In this document: one piece after another, positions 31,665 through 44,350 of the stretch
Numbering within the stretch: the first letter of the stretch is position 1
How the letters are laid out: each line of letters begins with the position of its first letter
Source of the DNA: Spirometra erinaceieuropaei
Lineage: Eukaryota; Platyhelminthes; Cestoda; Diphyllobothriidea; Diphyllobothriidae
NCBI GenBank assembly: GCA_902702965.1
Contig: CACRXP010000545.1
Coordinates: 182,458 to 246,457, forward strand
Direction of reading: 5' to 3'
Length of the DNA: 64,000 bases
The notes under the pieces: generated by a model
Seen by the model: only the letters and a program-made list of their open reading frames with translations
Databases searched by the model: none
What the model was told of the DNA's origin: nothing
Translations under genes and position numbers: made by a program

Positions 31665-32500
31665 GAAGAGGGGGGTGTGGAGTGGAGCGCCTAGGTGCGG
31701 CCTCGACCGTGCCATTCAACTGCGTCCTCCTCGTCTCCGGTCTTCCTGGCTTTGTCTTGACACCGGGTCCAGGCCGGGGAGGAGAGGGTGCTGCAGATGC
31801 TTTGCAAGTCTACATACACTATAACCTGAATCACACGAAGTCACCCTGCCTACCCTCACCTTTGCTGTGGAGCGCGCGGTGGACATCGTCGCCAACGACG
31901 ATCGAATTGACGAAGGCAAAAGGCGGTGTTCGTAATAGTGGAAGGGGTTAGACAGCATTTAGGTCAAATTCCCTGTTATTTCTGGTTGCCACGTTTGGAC
32001 GACTGACCTCGGCATCCTAGGTGACGCAGTTCGGGAATACGTGCGCACTAAAATCTCTAACACTAGAAAAAGTTATTTGACTTTAACAGAGACAAGAGAG
32101 GGGACTGGCTGATCATGGAAAAGCTCAGTTATTCGACCATCCACTGCATGCACTAATATCAGCAGTGTTCATGCGGAAAGACCACGTTGGTTACTGGGTT
32201 GGGACAGACGTCCTACAGCACTTGCGATGAACGTTATCTTTGGATGTTTTTTAAAAAAGTCGAGTATGGTAAACGTATGCTCTCGTTTATTCACCATCAG
32301 GCCTGTACAGTAATTCAAGGGGGAAGGTGGAGTAGCAACAGTGAAACAGTCAATAAAATTTAGTATGGGAAGAGGGTTGAGGACCGTTTAGAGGTCATGG
32401 GTGAGAGTCTAGTTCTGTCAGGAGCCAGGGAAATGTGGGAGGTATCTGATCATTAGCTGTCCCTCTTTTATCTTTGTAACGCGACGTGGCTGTTGTAATC
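31665..32500. repeat. GC-rich dispersed repeat piece and unclassified DNA
   Basis: 31680-31900 resembles the reverse complement of 40930-41040 (GCATCT...CTCTCCT, then GACCCGGTG-like sequence). The rest shows nothing recognisable. Confidence 0.35.
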
Positions 32501-32529
32501 ACACATGCTGGGTGTTGTGTCCAGCTGGC

Positions 32530-33190
32530 CAACGCTTGGAATTCTCCACGCCTCCCTCACAACTGTTTGCACGTTTGGCCCCCGTTGACATTCCCCTTCC
32601 CCCTTTTCGTAGCCCCCTTCCTAACGTGATCGGCGTCCTTTTAATTAACAAGTTTTTGCATTTTGACATTGAGCTGGGACTTCGATTTGCTCCAACAGTC
32701 ACAAAGGAATTCTTTGTCTAACGTGCCCATTGTTGAGGCTTGTAATTTTTTTCATTACTGCCTGTATTCTATAAGTAATACCGTATGCAGACCGAAATCT
32801 GTTTTGTCTTATACGCGTGACTTAATTTACCAAGAATTCCACAGTACTCAGCAATGGATCACAAATTGGAGGAAATTAGTTACATCAAATGCCGACACGT
32901 TCGATGAAGAATGAATCGGACGGTACGGAACTGTCTCTCGCACTAAACAAACCAGGTGCCTCCCGCGCTAGTAAGAGCATTTCTATTAGTAATCGTTGTA
33001 TCTATTTGGTCGACTTTTGAAATTCTTCACGCCCTCCTCGCAACTGCTTCCACACTTAGCCCCTGTTGACATTCCCCTTCCCCCTTTTTGTAGCTCTCTT
33101 CCAAACGTGATCGGCGTTCTTTTAATTAACTCGTTTTGTATTCTGACCTTTAGCGGGAAATTCGATTTGCTCGAACAGTTGCTCCGTAAC
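32530..33190. repeat. Repeat X, two direct copies
   Basis: 32530-32700 and 33010-33190 are about 80-90 percent similar in the same orientation (both contain CCCGTTGACATTCCCCTTCC-like and GTGATCGGCGT sequence). The second copy lies directly before the L2-like LINE at 33256, so X may be its 5' region, with the first copy a partial duplicate. Confidence 0.55.
32706..32840. mobile_element. Small MITE-like element Y, copy 1 (135 bp)
   Basis: Ends GGAATTCTTTGT and (inverted, one mismatch) ACCAAGAATTCC. The second copy at 35644-35777 has the same length and ends. No coding capacity. Confidence 0.5.
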
Positions 33191-33255
33191 GCGGGCTTTT
33201 GAAATTGAGCCGCCATTTTTCGTTGTTTCCCTCCAGTCACATGAATATTTGCTAA

Positions 33256-35640
33256 TTGCATACCCCAGTCTTATTCCTTTGTTTTAATTTATCTATTACT
33301 ATGAGGTCGTCTTTACAGTACGCTAGCACCTTTTTAAAGGAGCTTAAACCCTGCGAAATATCTGCATCGATTTATCCGCCTCCTGATCATGACTCCAGTG
33401 GTTGCACTTTGCGGCCAATTTGTCGTTTCTGCGATTGTCCTGCGTTGGCGTTCTCACGCTCCCAAACGCAACGAACTCACCGTGCCAGCAGCAGTTACAC
33501 TCTGACAACTTGTCCTGTTTCTCGTCCTTCCTCGCTGACCTTCCCACGCTCGTATCAGCAAAGGCCAATTTTTCGAAAGCGACATCGCTGTGGATGGCAA
33601 GTTGCGCTTAAACGCCAGCCTAATAGCAGGTTGTCAATCCCGGGTTTTCTTTCGACTAACTGTCGATCGATATTTAACAAAGCCCATGATTTGGAATTAC
33701 TTCTGTCAACCAAAGAACATGGCAAAACAGGAGTAATTTGCCTTCAGGAGACGTGGTTGAATAGCCATATTGACTCGGAATTAATCACTCCTTCGACATT
33801 TTGCTGTTTTCGAAATGATAGAGCATCCCCAACAGGCAGTAGAGGTGGAGGAGTGGCCATTTTTGTCAAGCAAGACTGGTGTATAAATTGTAAGCCCCTG
33901 TTTTCATAGTGTGGTGACTTAATTGATGTAATTGCTGTTATCTGTAAGCCCCATTTGTTAAATACCTTTAAGGGTATTATATTTGTCAGTATTTACATCC
34001 CCTCTTCCACAAACGAAGGCTCTCTGGGCCGTTATTTTTGACTTCCTCATACAAAAACTTGCTTCATTATCCTCAGACCATCTTATTCTTTTGTGCGGTT
34101 ATTTTAACCGTGTGAGTTTTCGGCCCATTACCCTTCTGGGTTTTGATGACCTTGCTTCATTCAATACACGGGCTGATGCCCCTCTTGATCACATCTTGAC
34201 CAATTACCCAAAGCTTTTTTGTATTAAAAATAGAGCCCTACTCTCCGAGTCTGATCACTCAATGCTACTAGGACTTCCAAAAGTCTATTCCACCTCTAAG
34301 CGTCAATTGCTTACAAAACCCGAGAGGAAAATTACTGTTCGAGACACATCCGTGGATAAGATCCACTTACTGCAGAGTTCAATTACTAGTACCATCCCAA
34401 CTTTTCTAGCACTACCAAATGCTGAATTATGCTCTAATTATCTTACGTTATTTTTGAATCACATTTTTGATATTTGTTGTCCCCGTGAAACTGTTATGGT
34501 CAGGCCTGATAGAATCTCCTCACCATACCTCAAACACTTGAGACGTCGCAAAGAAGCCTTCCACAAACTAGGTCAGCGTGACAAGGTGAAGGATATCAAT
34601 GTTTTAATAAAGGACGAAATTGCCAGACTTAACGGTTTATTCGTTAGTCAACTTTTTTCTACTTCATCCACCCCCTCCTCTCCTTTTCGTTCTGCTGAAC
34701 TGTGGAGGAATCTCAAGCGTCTCACTGGCCATTGACGTAGATTTAAACTCTTTAAATCGGAATTTTATCTGTACTTCTAACGACTCCACTTCTCGCCCAA
34801 ACGAAATTTACCTACCACCATGTGACTTCACTCCTGTGACTGTGACAACATTGGAACACCATCTCAAAAAGATTCGCGGGTCAACGGCGGCTGGGCCGGA
34901 CGGTGTCTCTCCTTTTCTCCTTAAGTCTTGCTGTTCGCAGATAGCTCCCGTCTTGACCCACCTTATTAATCTATCCTTCATAGAGTCCAAGATTCCTGAC
35001 GCCTGGCGTACAGTAAGAATTACTCCAATCCCTAAAAAATCTTTAACTTTTGCTCCTAAATCTTTCCGTCCNNNNNNNNNNNNNNNNNNNNNNNNNNNNN
35101 NNNNNNNNNNNNNNNNNNNNNNNNNNNNNNNNNNNNNNNNNNNNNNNNNNNNNNNNNNNNNNNNNNNNNNNNAAAAGATCTAATTATTTTTAAGCGTGTC
35201 ATTCGAATGCTCGCCTCTGCTGCTGGTGTTTCCTATCATCTTTTAGTTGATATCATCGTGCAGCGACATTTCAACTCGGTGGAGCAATTCGCTGACCGAA
35301 TTCTGAATGACACCATCTATCCCCTTCATAATGAGTTAATGGCTGCGAAATCCTTACGCCCCACGCGTCGATGCTTCCGCCACATCCCTTGCCGCACTTC
35401 GGCCTATCGGAATTCCATACTGCCATTTCTAGCCCGGTATCTCACCTGCAAAGATGTTGAAAAACAAAAACTAAAACTCGATCTTGCACCTTAAAGTCCT
35501 TTTTTCTTCATAGATAATCATGTCCACCTGTCTGTCCAAAAACCTGTTAATCTCTATGGTAATCACTGTGTACTGGAGAACCGTTTTTGCTGAAAGTTTT
35601 AAAAGTTATTTTCAAAATAAAGCAGTCCTCTCTCTCTCTC
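33256..35640 (+). mobile_element. L2/CR1-like LINE, copy 1, with assembly gap in the RT
   Basis: Plus strand. An N-terminal segment with a C-x2-C-x-C cluster (RPICRFCDC) is followed by an APE-type endonuclease (STNCRSIFNKAHDLELLL, CLQETWLNSH, then SDHSML), and RT finger sequence up to the N run at 35072. The RT C-terminal end resumes at 35173 and stops at 35492. Breaks relative to the copy at 43153: a stop at 33907-33909, an indel near 34030 and a 16-bp deletion near 34730. The tail is (CT)n. The endonuclease metal-site motif reads CGYFN rather than GDFN. Confidence 0.8.
35072..35172. other. Assembly gap (101 N)
   Basis: The gap falls inside the LINE RT. By alignment to the ungapped copy (44985-45856), the missing sequence should be about 872 bp if this copy is undeleted. 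Confidence 0.95.
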
Positions 35641-35643
35641 AAA

Positions 35644-35777
35644 GGAATTCTTTGTCTAGGGTGTCCAATGTTGAGGGTTGTACGTTTTTTTATTATTACC
35701 TTATTCTATCAATAGTACCGTATATACACCGAAATTTGTTTTGGCCTATACGCGTAACTCAATTTACAAAGAATTCT
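35644..35777. mobile_element. Small MITE-like element Y, copy 2 (134 bp)
   Basis: GGAATTCTTTGT at the left and ACAAAGAATTCT at the right are inverted. It directly follows the (CT)n tail of the LINE. Confidence 0.5.
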
Positions 35778-35806
35778 ACACTGGGTTTGTCTTTGCGCAG
35801 GGTTAC

Positions 35807-36064
35807 CTAAGAACCTGTACAAACGCAGAATGTTGGGTTGGTTAGCCATATGGCTAGTGTCTCTGTCGTCGCAAGTGCCCGCTGACACAGGAACGTGGAG
35901 TTTCTTGCCGAACTTCTATGGATGAGTAGCTTGACGTCTCTGCGATGGCCACTGTCAACCAAGTGAGCCACAATTGCGCTAGAAATGGACTTTCTCCCAC
36001 CTTGGTTCAGCCATGCAGGATGAATAGGGTGGCCTAGCTGTTCGATCAATTTAACCTGCCCCAC
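35807..36064 (-). pseudogene. GIY-YIG endonuclease C-terminal fragment (possible PLE relative)
   Basis: An 85-residue minus-strand frame with HPAWLNQGGRKS, SAIVAHLVDSGHRRDVKLLI and ALATTETLAIWL, then a P-x2-C ending. The I-(A/V)-x-H-L-x2-(S/T)-G-H followed by a T-x-E-x-x-A-I helix matches the C-terminal half of another flatworm PLE endonuclease lineage as I remember it. The N-terminal GIY half is not visible. It could be an unrelated degraded repeat. Confidence 0.4.
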
Positions 36065-37500
36065 AGAAAAAAGTGAAGGCGTAAATGCACACTGAAGAGT
36101 TCCGAAGGGCAGTATATTCCTACCTTCAAGGCGAAGAAGCGGAGTGCTTGTAAAAACCAGTCTTATCTTAGCGGCTGGGTACGTGCGCGCGGTTGCAGCG
36201 TTTAGGCTATGATGTATGAGTTAGCTCGGCGGATCCTCTGAAAACGGCAGTGTGTGAAATAGCTCCTCCTCAGCTGCCGAAAAATCAGATGTTGGAGGGC
36301 GTTCTTCCGTATCGAAGCCAAAAAGGCTACAGTAAAATATATAACAGAAGGCAGATGGGAAAGCAGAAATCGATATAGAAAAAAAAGATGAAAGTCCAGA
36401 TAAGAAATACAACAAAGGCATCGAAAAACTACCAAAACACACGAATCTACAGCAAAAAAGGCATTAAGGAAAAAACCAAATGAAGAAAAGGCAGAATCCC
36501 GGACAGGCAGGAAGCAATTGAATCAGGTAGGCAAAAGCCCGCCCCTCCGGACGGCATTTTAGAAGTCAAGCAGCGAGGCATTCCTAATTATGTGGAAGCG
36601 CCAGGCTCAGAGCGTAGATCATGAAGCAGCCCGTTTCTTTTACCTGACGGAAGACTCATCATTGAACATCCTCCTCATCATTTAGAATCAGCAATAGGCT
36701 CTGCCTCGTGCAGGTTATATTTACTAGGTTTGCAATAGTCAGCAGACAGCTAGAAACAGAGATTTAGATCTATATCTTGTGGGTGATGTATATGCTAGTA
36801 TTGTGTTCACATTAGGACGTGTGGTTTTAGTGTGGAGTCATAGCGATTTCGAATTATAGCAGCAATGCTGACGAATTGTGCCCTGCATTTATTGCTTTGC
36901 AGAAACGGTGACCGATGTTAAAGGCGAGATCTCGGAGACGCCCGATGAACATGAACCAGGTAAGCAACAGCCCGCTCCTTTGGATGCACCAAACACAGAG
37001 CATAGAGCATGAAGCAGCTATTAAATATACCTGTCGGAGGACGGATTGTTAGCTTTCCACTTCTTCAGGTGGAAGCAGGCATACGCTCTGCCTCAGGCAG
37101 TTTGCATTTGTTTGCAATTGTCTGCAGACAGACAGCGAGAGAGTAAAAGAGAGATAGGCGGTGTATAAAAGTGATAGTGGTGGGTTTACGTTAAAACCTG
37201 TGAGATAAGTGTGCAGGTTGAGCATTCTGGAAGGCCAGCCGCAATCCTCATGATGGTTTTTCCTGCATTTTTTACTTTGCAGAAAGCATACCTTGGCGAT
37301 CAATCTACGTCTTCTTCTTTTGCTTCGACATCGAGAATGCTTCTTTAGTCATTTATTTTCTACTCACGTCTTTTTGCCGGTCATCTTCTCCTGCTTTATT
37401 TTTTTTATACCTCCGTATCTATTTCAATAATTATCTGATTTTTACTTTTTGTTCGACATTTCTCTTTTTTCCTTATCTGACGAGTTTATATTCAGTCTGC
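36065..37500. repeat. Repeat R cluster, no gene
   Basis: 36600-36740 and 36960-37130 share (GAGCATGAAGCAGC, then TACCTG(A/T)CGGA(A/G)GAC) and are related to 16740-16900 and 55450-55700. The minus-strand open frames at 36202-36442 come from A-rich sequence and look non-coding. Confidence 0.45.
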
Positions 37501-38815
37501 TTTTTGAGCTTACTTAATATCCTGTGAATAAGCATAGAGCGTTTCGCATTCAGATGACATTTAGTGTGAATCTGAAGGATGGCTCTGCGATACTGTCCTA
37601 GACTTCTTTCTTTATTGACTGATCCCCATAATACTGGCTCACTTTTCTATGATCTCTACGGGATATTTGTAATTCGGTGGTCTTCGGTCCTGGAAAATAT
37701 GTTGCGCATAATTAGTTGCATCGTGCTGCCTAGCGCACTAGGAAATAGTCGTCTTTGTTTACGTGAAATCCCATGAAGGTCTGATTAATCAGCAAACGTC
37801 TGACCTGACAATTGATGCCAACGTCCTTAACATTGTCCTAGGCTTCAGGGACACATACATAAAATCCAATGACGCAGATCTCGTAGACAAATAAAGTGTC
37901 CGATCAGTTAAAAAGTCTCCCGCCTCTTCCCTGTGCAACTTTATTTCTGCGATCATGAAGTCATAAGTGGTGAAACACTAGATTTGGGTTCAATCACACG
38001 TGGACATCTAAGAGTGGAAATGAGAACACCTTCCTCCAGCCAAGTCCCACTTGGTGACCCAGACGGCGACAAGTATACGGGCAAAGTAGTTTTCGGACTA
38101 AGATTCAAACAGCAACGACGACGACGATGACGACGCTGCGGGTTGGAGATGCGCTCAATGTGAGTGTGCAAATACTCCAAAGATGGAACAATTCCTACAA
38201 AATCGACAAACACTCATCTGTTGTAATACAAGGGCATCGTGGCGATATGCTTACGGTTAGGTATATGTCAGCTCGTGACTTTTTTCAATTATGTTGAAAG
38301 TACGTGCAGATAACGCGGAAACAATAGTCCGGATTGACATATAAATACTAGGAAGTAACGTCTAATACTAGGCCGGAAACAACATCCGTTTCCTACCGCT
38401 TCCGTAAGCTCATACACAAGTGTTAATGAAAGAACCTCAGAAATGCCGAGCACAGTTAAATGAACTGTGCAAAAGGAGAATCTGAAAAGTCAAGCCAATA
38501 TATTTCTTGTTCCAGAAATCTTATCTTCGTCTTCCAAAACGCATACCTTTTTTGTAGACTATAATGGGTTTGTTTCTCGCGCCTGGAATGGTCTTCCATT
38601 GATCCTGGTTTGAAAATTCATGTTTTAGAATAAATTCCTGGTGGGAAGACAACACATTCTAGAGTAAGCAGGTCTCAGACCATTTTTTCAACAGCTGTGG
38701 ATGTGTCGAATGCTACTTAGGCAGTACTTCGTACTGTGGTAATTTGAGGTACAATCAGTAATCTACCTAACCAGATGTGGCGGATACAGTGTGAGATGTC
38801 GAGGATTATTTGGCT
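37500..38815. repeat. Relative of the 21180-21540 repeat, then unclassified DNA
   Basis: 37560-37900 is a diverged copy of 21180-21540. The remainder shows no recognisable domain. A CGACGACGA-rich stretch at 38115-38140 gives simple-sequence frames on both strands. Confidence 0.4.
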
Positions 38816-38819
38816 TTCA

Positions 38820-39010
38820 ACAAATGCCATCAGTGATAGAGGGACGCTCACCGATCGTTCTTACGGAACTCACACTTTCCCTTGTGTCTTACAGGCCCTC
38901 TCTCGAGTCCTACCAAAAGCCGCACAGCCGCGCATGGTATATTCGGAGTGCTATAACCGGCAAAGGCAAGGGTGCCCCCTGCTGAGGTGGTTGGTCCCCC
39001 AGCGTTAGCC
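38820..39010 (+). repeat. SINE-family piece
   Basis: GGACGCTCACCGATCGTTCT, then CTCTCTCGAG, match the module at 29945-30015. Confidence 0.5.
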
Positions 39011-39079
39011 CCTGTATATGACCCATAATATCATTCTCTATCGAATCTCCCAGTGCATCAAGGAATTTGGGCAGTTTTG

Positions 39080-39501
39080 CATCCAAATCAAAACCCCTTT
39101 GTTACCTCAATATCAACTCTTTAGAAACGAATGTTTCAACACTTGCCTCTGAAGCGTAAAAATGTCCTCTGCCACAGTCGGCGACGCCAAAAGAACAAAG
39201 GTTCGTGAGTCTACAGCCTTTTCGGTAGTCGCATTTCACTGTTCCGGAATTGAGACCCTTTTGGCGGATAGAAACTGGAAACACTCTATTTTCCTCCGCT
39301 CACCAACGCGTAGGAGGTCCAATAAAAGCGAATAGCATTCCTGACAAGGCCTATTATACATGTCAGATAGACGCGATTTAATGCCGCACTTTTTAAATTT
39401 TAGCAGGATAAATCCGGTCGATCTGTATGTCTTGGAGGCACGTACACTGTTACTGCATGACACAGCTATTAGAGGGCATTGATGATGATGATGATGATGA
39501 C

Positions 39502-39562
<61 letters not shown>

Positions 39563-40530
39563 GGGACAGCTATCTTCTAGACTATGGTAAAATCTTTCAT
39601 TTTATATTGAAGGCACCTTTTAGATTTTAAATACTTTGCATTATCTTTCGGAAAAAGCTGAACGACAATGGTAATCGTCACTGAGGGCATTCCAGGACAA
39701 CCTATTAACAGACGTTTCTCTATGTAAATCACTCGAAAGGCATTTTCTCCCACATATTCTGGTCATAGGTTGGTCAGGAGGGGGATGAGATTTGGAACGC
39801 AAAAAACCAGCTATTTTTGGCGCAATCGTAAGTAGGCATTAGGCAATCGACGAGGAATGCATTAAAGCGCGACACAAGCCAAATCTTAAAAAAGGAAGGA
39901 AAATGACTATTTTTGGCGCAGTCGTAAACAGGGCTGGAAAAGGCTGGCCAGCCGAATCCTGGGTATTTTGGTCCTGTCCACTGAATCTGCAAGCCTGACT
40001 GATGCAGGTGGGCATTTTGACGACAGGGAAACCTTTGTAATAATGACAATAATAACAGCAATAATTATGTTTAGTATAAGTTTGCAGAGATTAGTTAAGT
40101 AAATTCAGAGTACGAATCAAGCAATGCGTGAAGAAATGCACCTATATAATTGGTTTGCTTTGGGTAATCAGGTTTATTCAGGATAAGAACTGCACTCCGA
40201 GAAATGACGGCAAACTGACTAAGGATATTTGCCAGGGGTTTATTGACATAGTGCGGTCCTCATTAGTTTTCATGAAACTGGGACCCTGCGTCCTACAAGG
40301 AAACACGAATAAACAGTTGCTCATCGTCAGATGAGGAAATTACTGGCTGGGTTGCGAGTTGCAGATTCAGCGCCATGCAACGTAAAATGAGGCCATGCAA
40401 ATAGAGAGATAAATAACCAGGCATCCCGTCATTATGGGAGGTGATTTCAGTGCATTTGTTATGCAGAACTTGTGGAAGTTGTTCTAAATGAGTAAAGCTA
40501 GTACTATGTTGTTCAAACAAGGAATAATTT
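39080..40530. repeat. Diverged copy of repeat Q
   Basis: Parallels 18900-19700: CACCAACGCGTAGGAGG corresponds to the CACCAGTGCGCAGAAGG region, and GCAGAACTTGTGGAAGTTGT is shared. It is interrupted by the trinucleotide repeat at 39481. Confidence 0.45.
39481..39560. repeat. (GAT)n microsatellite, 80 bp
   Basis: About 27 GAT/ATG units with one C interruption near 39501. The plus-strand frame encodes only a run of aspartate and is not taken as a gene. Confidence 0.95.
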
Positions 40531-40579
40531 TATGAACTCTTTATGCTTATGTCGGAAAAAAACGGACGGCATTTAACTG

Positions 40580-41048
40580 GGGTAAAGGGACGCTCACCAA
40601 TCTTTTTAACGGAACTCACTCGTTCCATTGTGACTTACGAACTCTCTCTCTCTCTCGAGCCTAACCAGCAACCGTGCAGCGATGCATAATATAGGCAGAA
40701 TATTATTAGGGAAAAGGACAAGACAGTCTCCCTTGTCATGCGGTAGCATGGCGACTGCATCCTATAAATGCTGCAGTCCCTTGTGCGTGAATCACCCTTA
40801 TCTGCTGTTGTCTGTGATGATGGATTCGATCAAAAATCCGAAAAGTCAGGCTAATAAAGCTCTTGCCCATACGATCGGGTTTCCCTCTTCAAGATTCTTT
40901 CCTGGGACACGTCTCTTCGCTTCCATTGGCAGTCACATCAGACTTGCACGGCATCTACCACACTCTCCCTTCCCCACTCCCCACCTGGACTCCGCATCGA
41001 AACAGAACCAAGAAGATTGGCAGCGGGGGAGGGCGCTAGTGGCAGATA
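40580..41048 (+). repeat. SINE-like sequence at the left edge of duplication copy B
   Basis: GGACGCTCACCAATC and ACGGAACTCACTCGTTCC, then a (CT)n run at 40650, match the SINE module. 40700-40740 (GGGAAAAGGACAAGACAGTCTCCCTTGTC) resembles its tail. An open frame of 128 codons (40682-41068) spans it and has no recognised domain. Confidence 0.5.
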
Positions 41049-42709
41049 CGGCCGGACCCGCATCATAGCGTGCACCACACCGCCCTGGTCCACAACACAC
41101 ATAAAGAACCAAGATTTTTCATAAGCAACAACACGTCATAAGGGGTCAGAAGGACGAGAATGATGACTGAGCAATCATGCCCACCATCTGTATACCCAGC
41201 ATGCGCATCTGCCTCCTTCTTAATGTAGTCTCCCTGGCACCTGCAGTCTGTGGGATCCAAACCGTCCACCTCCCCATTTGCTGAGTTAAATGCTGGTCTT
41301 TGTAGTGTGGTGCGGTTCTACGCCACTACGATTTAAACTAACGCGCAAGTCACCGCCCCTATTTCCCCTGGTGTAGCAGCACAAGGATGACAGCGTCGAC
41401 AACGCTGGTTCAACTTTCATGTGTCTCGTGGGAAGGATTATTCACTTGCCTTATTTGCATCCCGAATACACAAGGAAGTGAGCGTGTTTAGGCTGTTGGA
41501 GCTGGGGCAATGGTCGAGGTTGGGTGTGATTGTTCTCAGGGCACTGGGTAGCGTGCAATCACAAACTGGGTTCGGCCAGGCGACAGACTGTCTTCTGGTA
41601 ATTGAAATCTGGATTTGCTGACCGAATCCTAATCATTCGGCTGCTGCTAGCATCCGTTTGGGTAGGACTTTAGAATACTTTTTGACTTGGCAAGGGCATG
41701 ATATGTAGCACTCTTAGTCAGATAGCTTCATAGTGCTTGATGAAATCGCAGGGTGTCTGCAATACGATGATGATGCAACTAACTCCAGCACACCTGGTTA
41801 GATTGGGTGTGGTTTAAAGCAATTACCATGAAGAAACTGACGTGTGCTTACGTGGAACCAGTCAAACTCGTTACGATGAAATCACATCTTCCCAGCAGGT
41901 ACGATGCGTGACGCAAATGAGCGTTGACAGCAATGACAGGAAGGTGCTGTTTCCGCTGAGTGCCTGGGACAGTTGCTACCAGCGATGACGACAGTGATCT
42001 CTGCGGCGACTTCGTGTACTCGAGGTTGATACTGAGGGGAATCCACTTTTCAGTAATGTGTATATAGCCGATGAATGTTGCTCTTAGATGTTCACCAGAG
42101 GCGCTCCGTGTCCCAAATATGCGTTAACAGTCACTCTACTTGATTGTTTGAATCGGAAGGTCCTAGGTGACCTTTTGTCGGACGGCACGCAATCTGACAA
42201 TAGGCTTCCGCTGTGATTTGCAATTGGTTGCGAAAAAGGTCCGGTACGATCGCAGTTGGTATGCAGGCACTGTACGTTGCAAAGGTGGCTATTTTCATTT
42301 TGCTGACACATCACAGGGTTTGGTCATCAAAGCGTTTATGGCTTAAACATTAAATAGAAACGAAAGTTTTTTGTGGACTTTGGTCGGCTTCTGTCGAGAT
42401 GGCTGACCACATGCTTCTTATCAACCCTCATGTAACATTTTGCCAGTGTACTTGTTTGTTTGAATCGGAAGGCCCTAGGTGACCTTTTGCCGGAAGGCGC
42501 GTAATCGGACAATGGGCTTCCGTTGTGATATGTAATTGGTTGCGAAGGAGGTCCGGTAAGATCGTAGTTGGTAGGTAGGCACTGTACGTTGATACCGATG
42601 ACGTGTTTACTTGTTATCAGTGTGTGTGTTTACCTTGCCTAGGGAACTTGCCATCTGTAGGTGTGCTTCTACTGCGTGAGGTAGGTCGGCCGTTTTGGTC
42701 AGGTTGTTG

Positions 42710-42990
42710 GGTTTAGTGAGGGTAACGGTTAGGCGTAGGTTATGCTTTAGGATTAGGAACTGCGTTATAGGGTCCAGTTTCTGTGTAAGGTTAAGGGTTT
42801 AGGTTTAAGATTATGTTTTGCATTTTGGGCTGGGTTTCGGCTTCGGGGTTAGGGTTACCGATTAACGATGAATGGTTAACTGTTAAGGTAAGGGTAAGGG
42901 TTAAGGTTAGGTTTAGGTTTAAGTTCAGAACTATGGTTAGTGTTAGGGTTAGGGTTAAGATTAGGGTTAAGGGTACTGTTATCCTATCGC
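42710..42990 (+). repeat. Degenerate interstitial telomere-like tract (copy B)
   Basis: Partner of 8105-8400. It contains somewhat cleaner GGTTAGGG runs (for example near 42935-42960). Confidence 0.7.
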
Positions 42991-43195
42991 CAGTTACCTC
43001 TTTCATCTTCCGCAGGCTGTGCTATTTTCCGGGCGATTTCTTTAAATTTCTGCCATTACTTTACATAACTAGAACTTCCCAAGATTTTGTTTGTTTAATT
43101 TTTTTCCCCGAAACTCTAGAATTCCTCAAGCAACAATTTCTGCTACCCCACCTGCATACCCAGTCTTCTTCCTTTGTTTTAATTGATCTATTCCT

Positions 43196-44350
43196 ATGAG
43201 GTTGTCTTTACAGTACGCTAGCACCTTTTTAAATGAGCTTAAACCATGCGAAATTTCTGCATCGATTTTTCCGCCTCCTGATCATGACTCTAGTGGTTGC
43301 ACTTTGCGGCCAATTTGTCGTTTCTGCAATTGTCCTGCGTTGGCGTTCTCACGCTCCCAATCACAACGAACTCACTGTGCCAGCAGCAGCTACACTCTGA
43401 CCGCTTGTCCTGTTTCTCGTACTTCCTCGCTGGCCTTCCCACGCTCGTATCAGCAAAGGCCAACTTTTCGAAAGCAACATTGTTGTGGATGGCAAGTTGT
43501 GCATAAACGCCAGCCTAAAAACAAGTTGTCAATCCCGGGTTTTCTTTCGACTAACTGTCGATCGATATTTAACAAAGCCCATGATTTGGAATTACTTCTG
43601 TCAACCCAAGAGCATGGCAAAACAGGAGTAGTTTGCCTTCAGGAGACGTGGTTGAATAGCCATATTGACTCGGAACTTATCCCTCCCTCGACATTTTGTT
43701 GTTTTCGAAATGATAGAGCATCTCCAATAGGCAGTAGAGTTGGAGGAGTGGCCATTTTTGTCAATCAAGACTGGTGTATAAATTGTAAGCCCCTGTTTTC
43801 ATATTCTGGTGATGTAATTGATGTAATTGCTGTTATCTGTAAGCCCCATCTGTTAAGTAGCTTAAACGGTATTATATTTGTCAGTATTTACATTCCCTCT
43901 TCCACAAACGAAGGCTCTCTGGGCCGCTTTTTTGACTTCCTCACACAAAAACTTGCTTCATTATCCTCAGACCATCTTATTCTTTTGTGCGGTTATTTTA
44001 ACCGTGTGAGTTTTCGGCCCATTACCCTTCTGGGTTTTGATGAGCTTGCTTCATTCAATACACGGGCGGATGCCCCTCTTGATCACATCTTGACCAATAA
44101 CCCAAAGCTTTTTTGTATTAAAAATAGAGCCCTACTCTCCGAGTCTGATCACTCAATGCTACTAGGACTTCCAAAAGTCTATTCCACCTCTAAGTGTCAA
44201 CTGCTTACAAAACCCGAGAGGAAAATTACTGTTCGAGACACATCCGTAGATAAGATCCACTTACTGCAGAGTTCAATTACTAGTACCATACCAACTGTTC
44301 TAGCAATCCAAAATGCTGAATTATGCTCTAATTATCTAACGCTATGTTGA
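43196..44350 (+). pseudogene. LINE N-terminal segment and APE-type endonuclease
   Basis: 384 codons. The N-terminal 100 residues hold a C-x2-C-x-C cluster (RPICRFCNC) and serine/arginine-rich sequence. Endonuclease from about residue 112: STNCRSIFNKAHDLELLL, VCLQETWLNSH, GGVAIFVNQDW, LLCGYFNRVSF (GDFN expected) and SESDHSMLLG. It ends at TLC-stop where one base is missing compared with copy 1 (near 44345). The frame continues in the 44344 block. Confidence 0.8.

Noticed and set aside
39427..39630. 67-codon frame with a long aspartate run
   Set aside because: The run is a (GAT)n microsatellite; flanks show no protein similarity.
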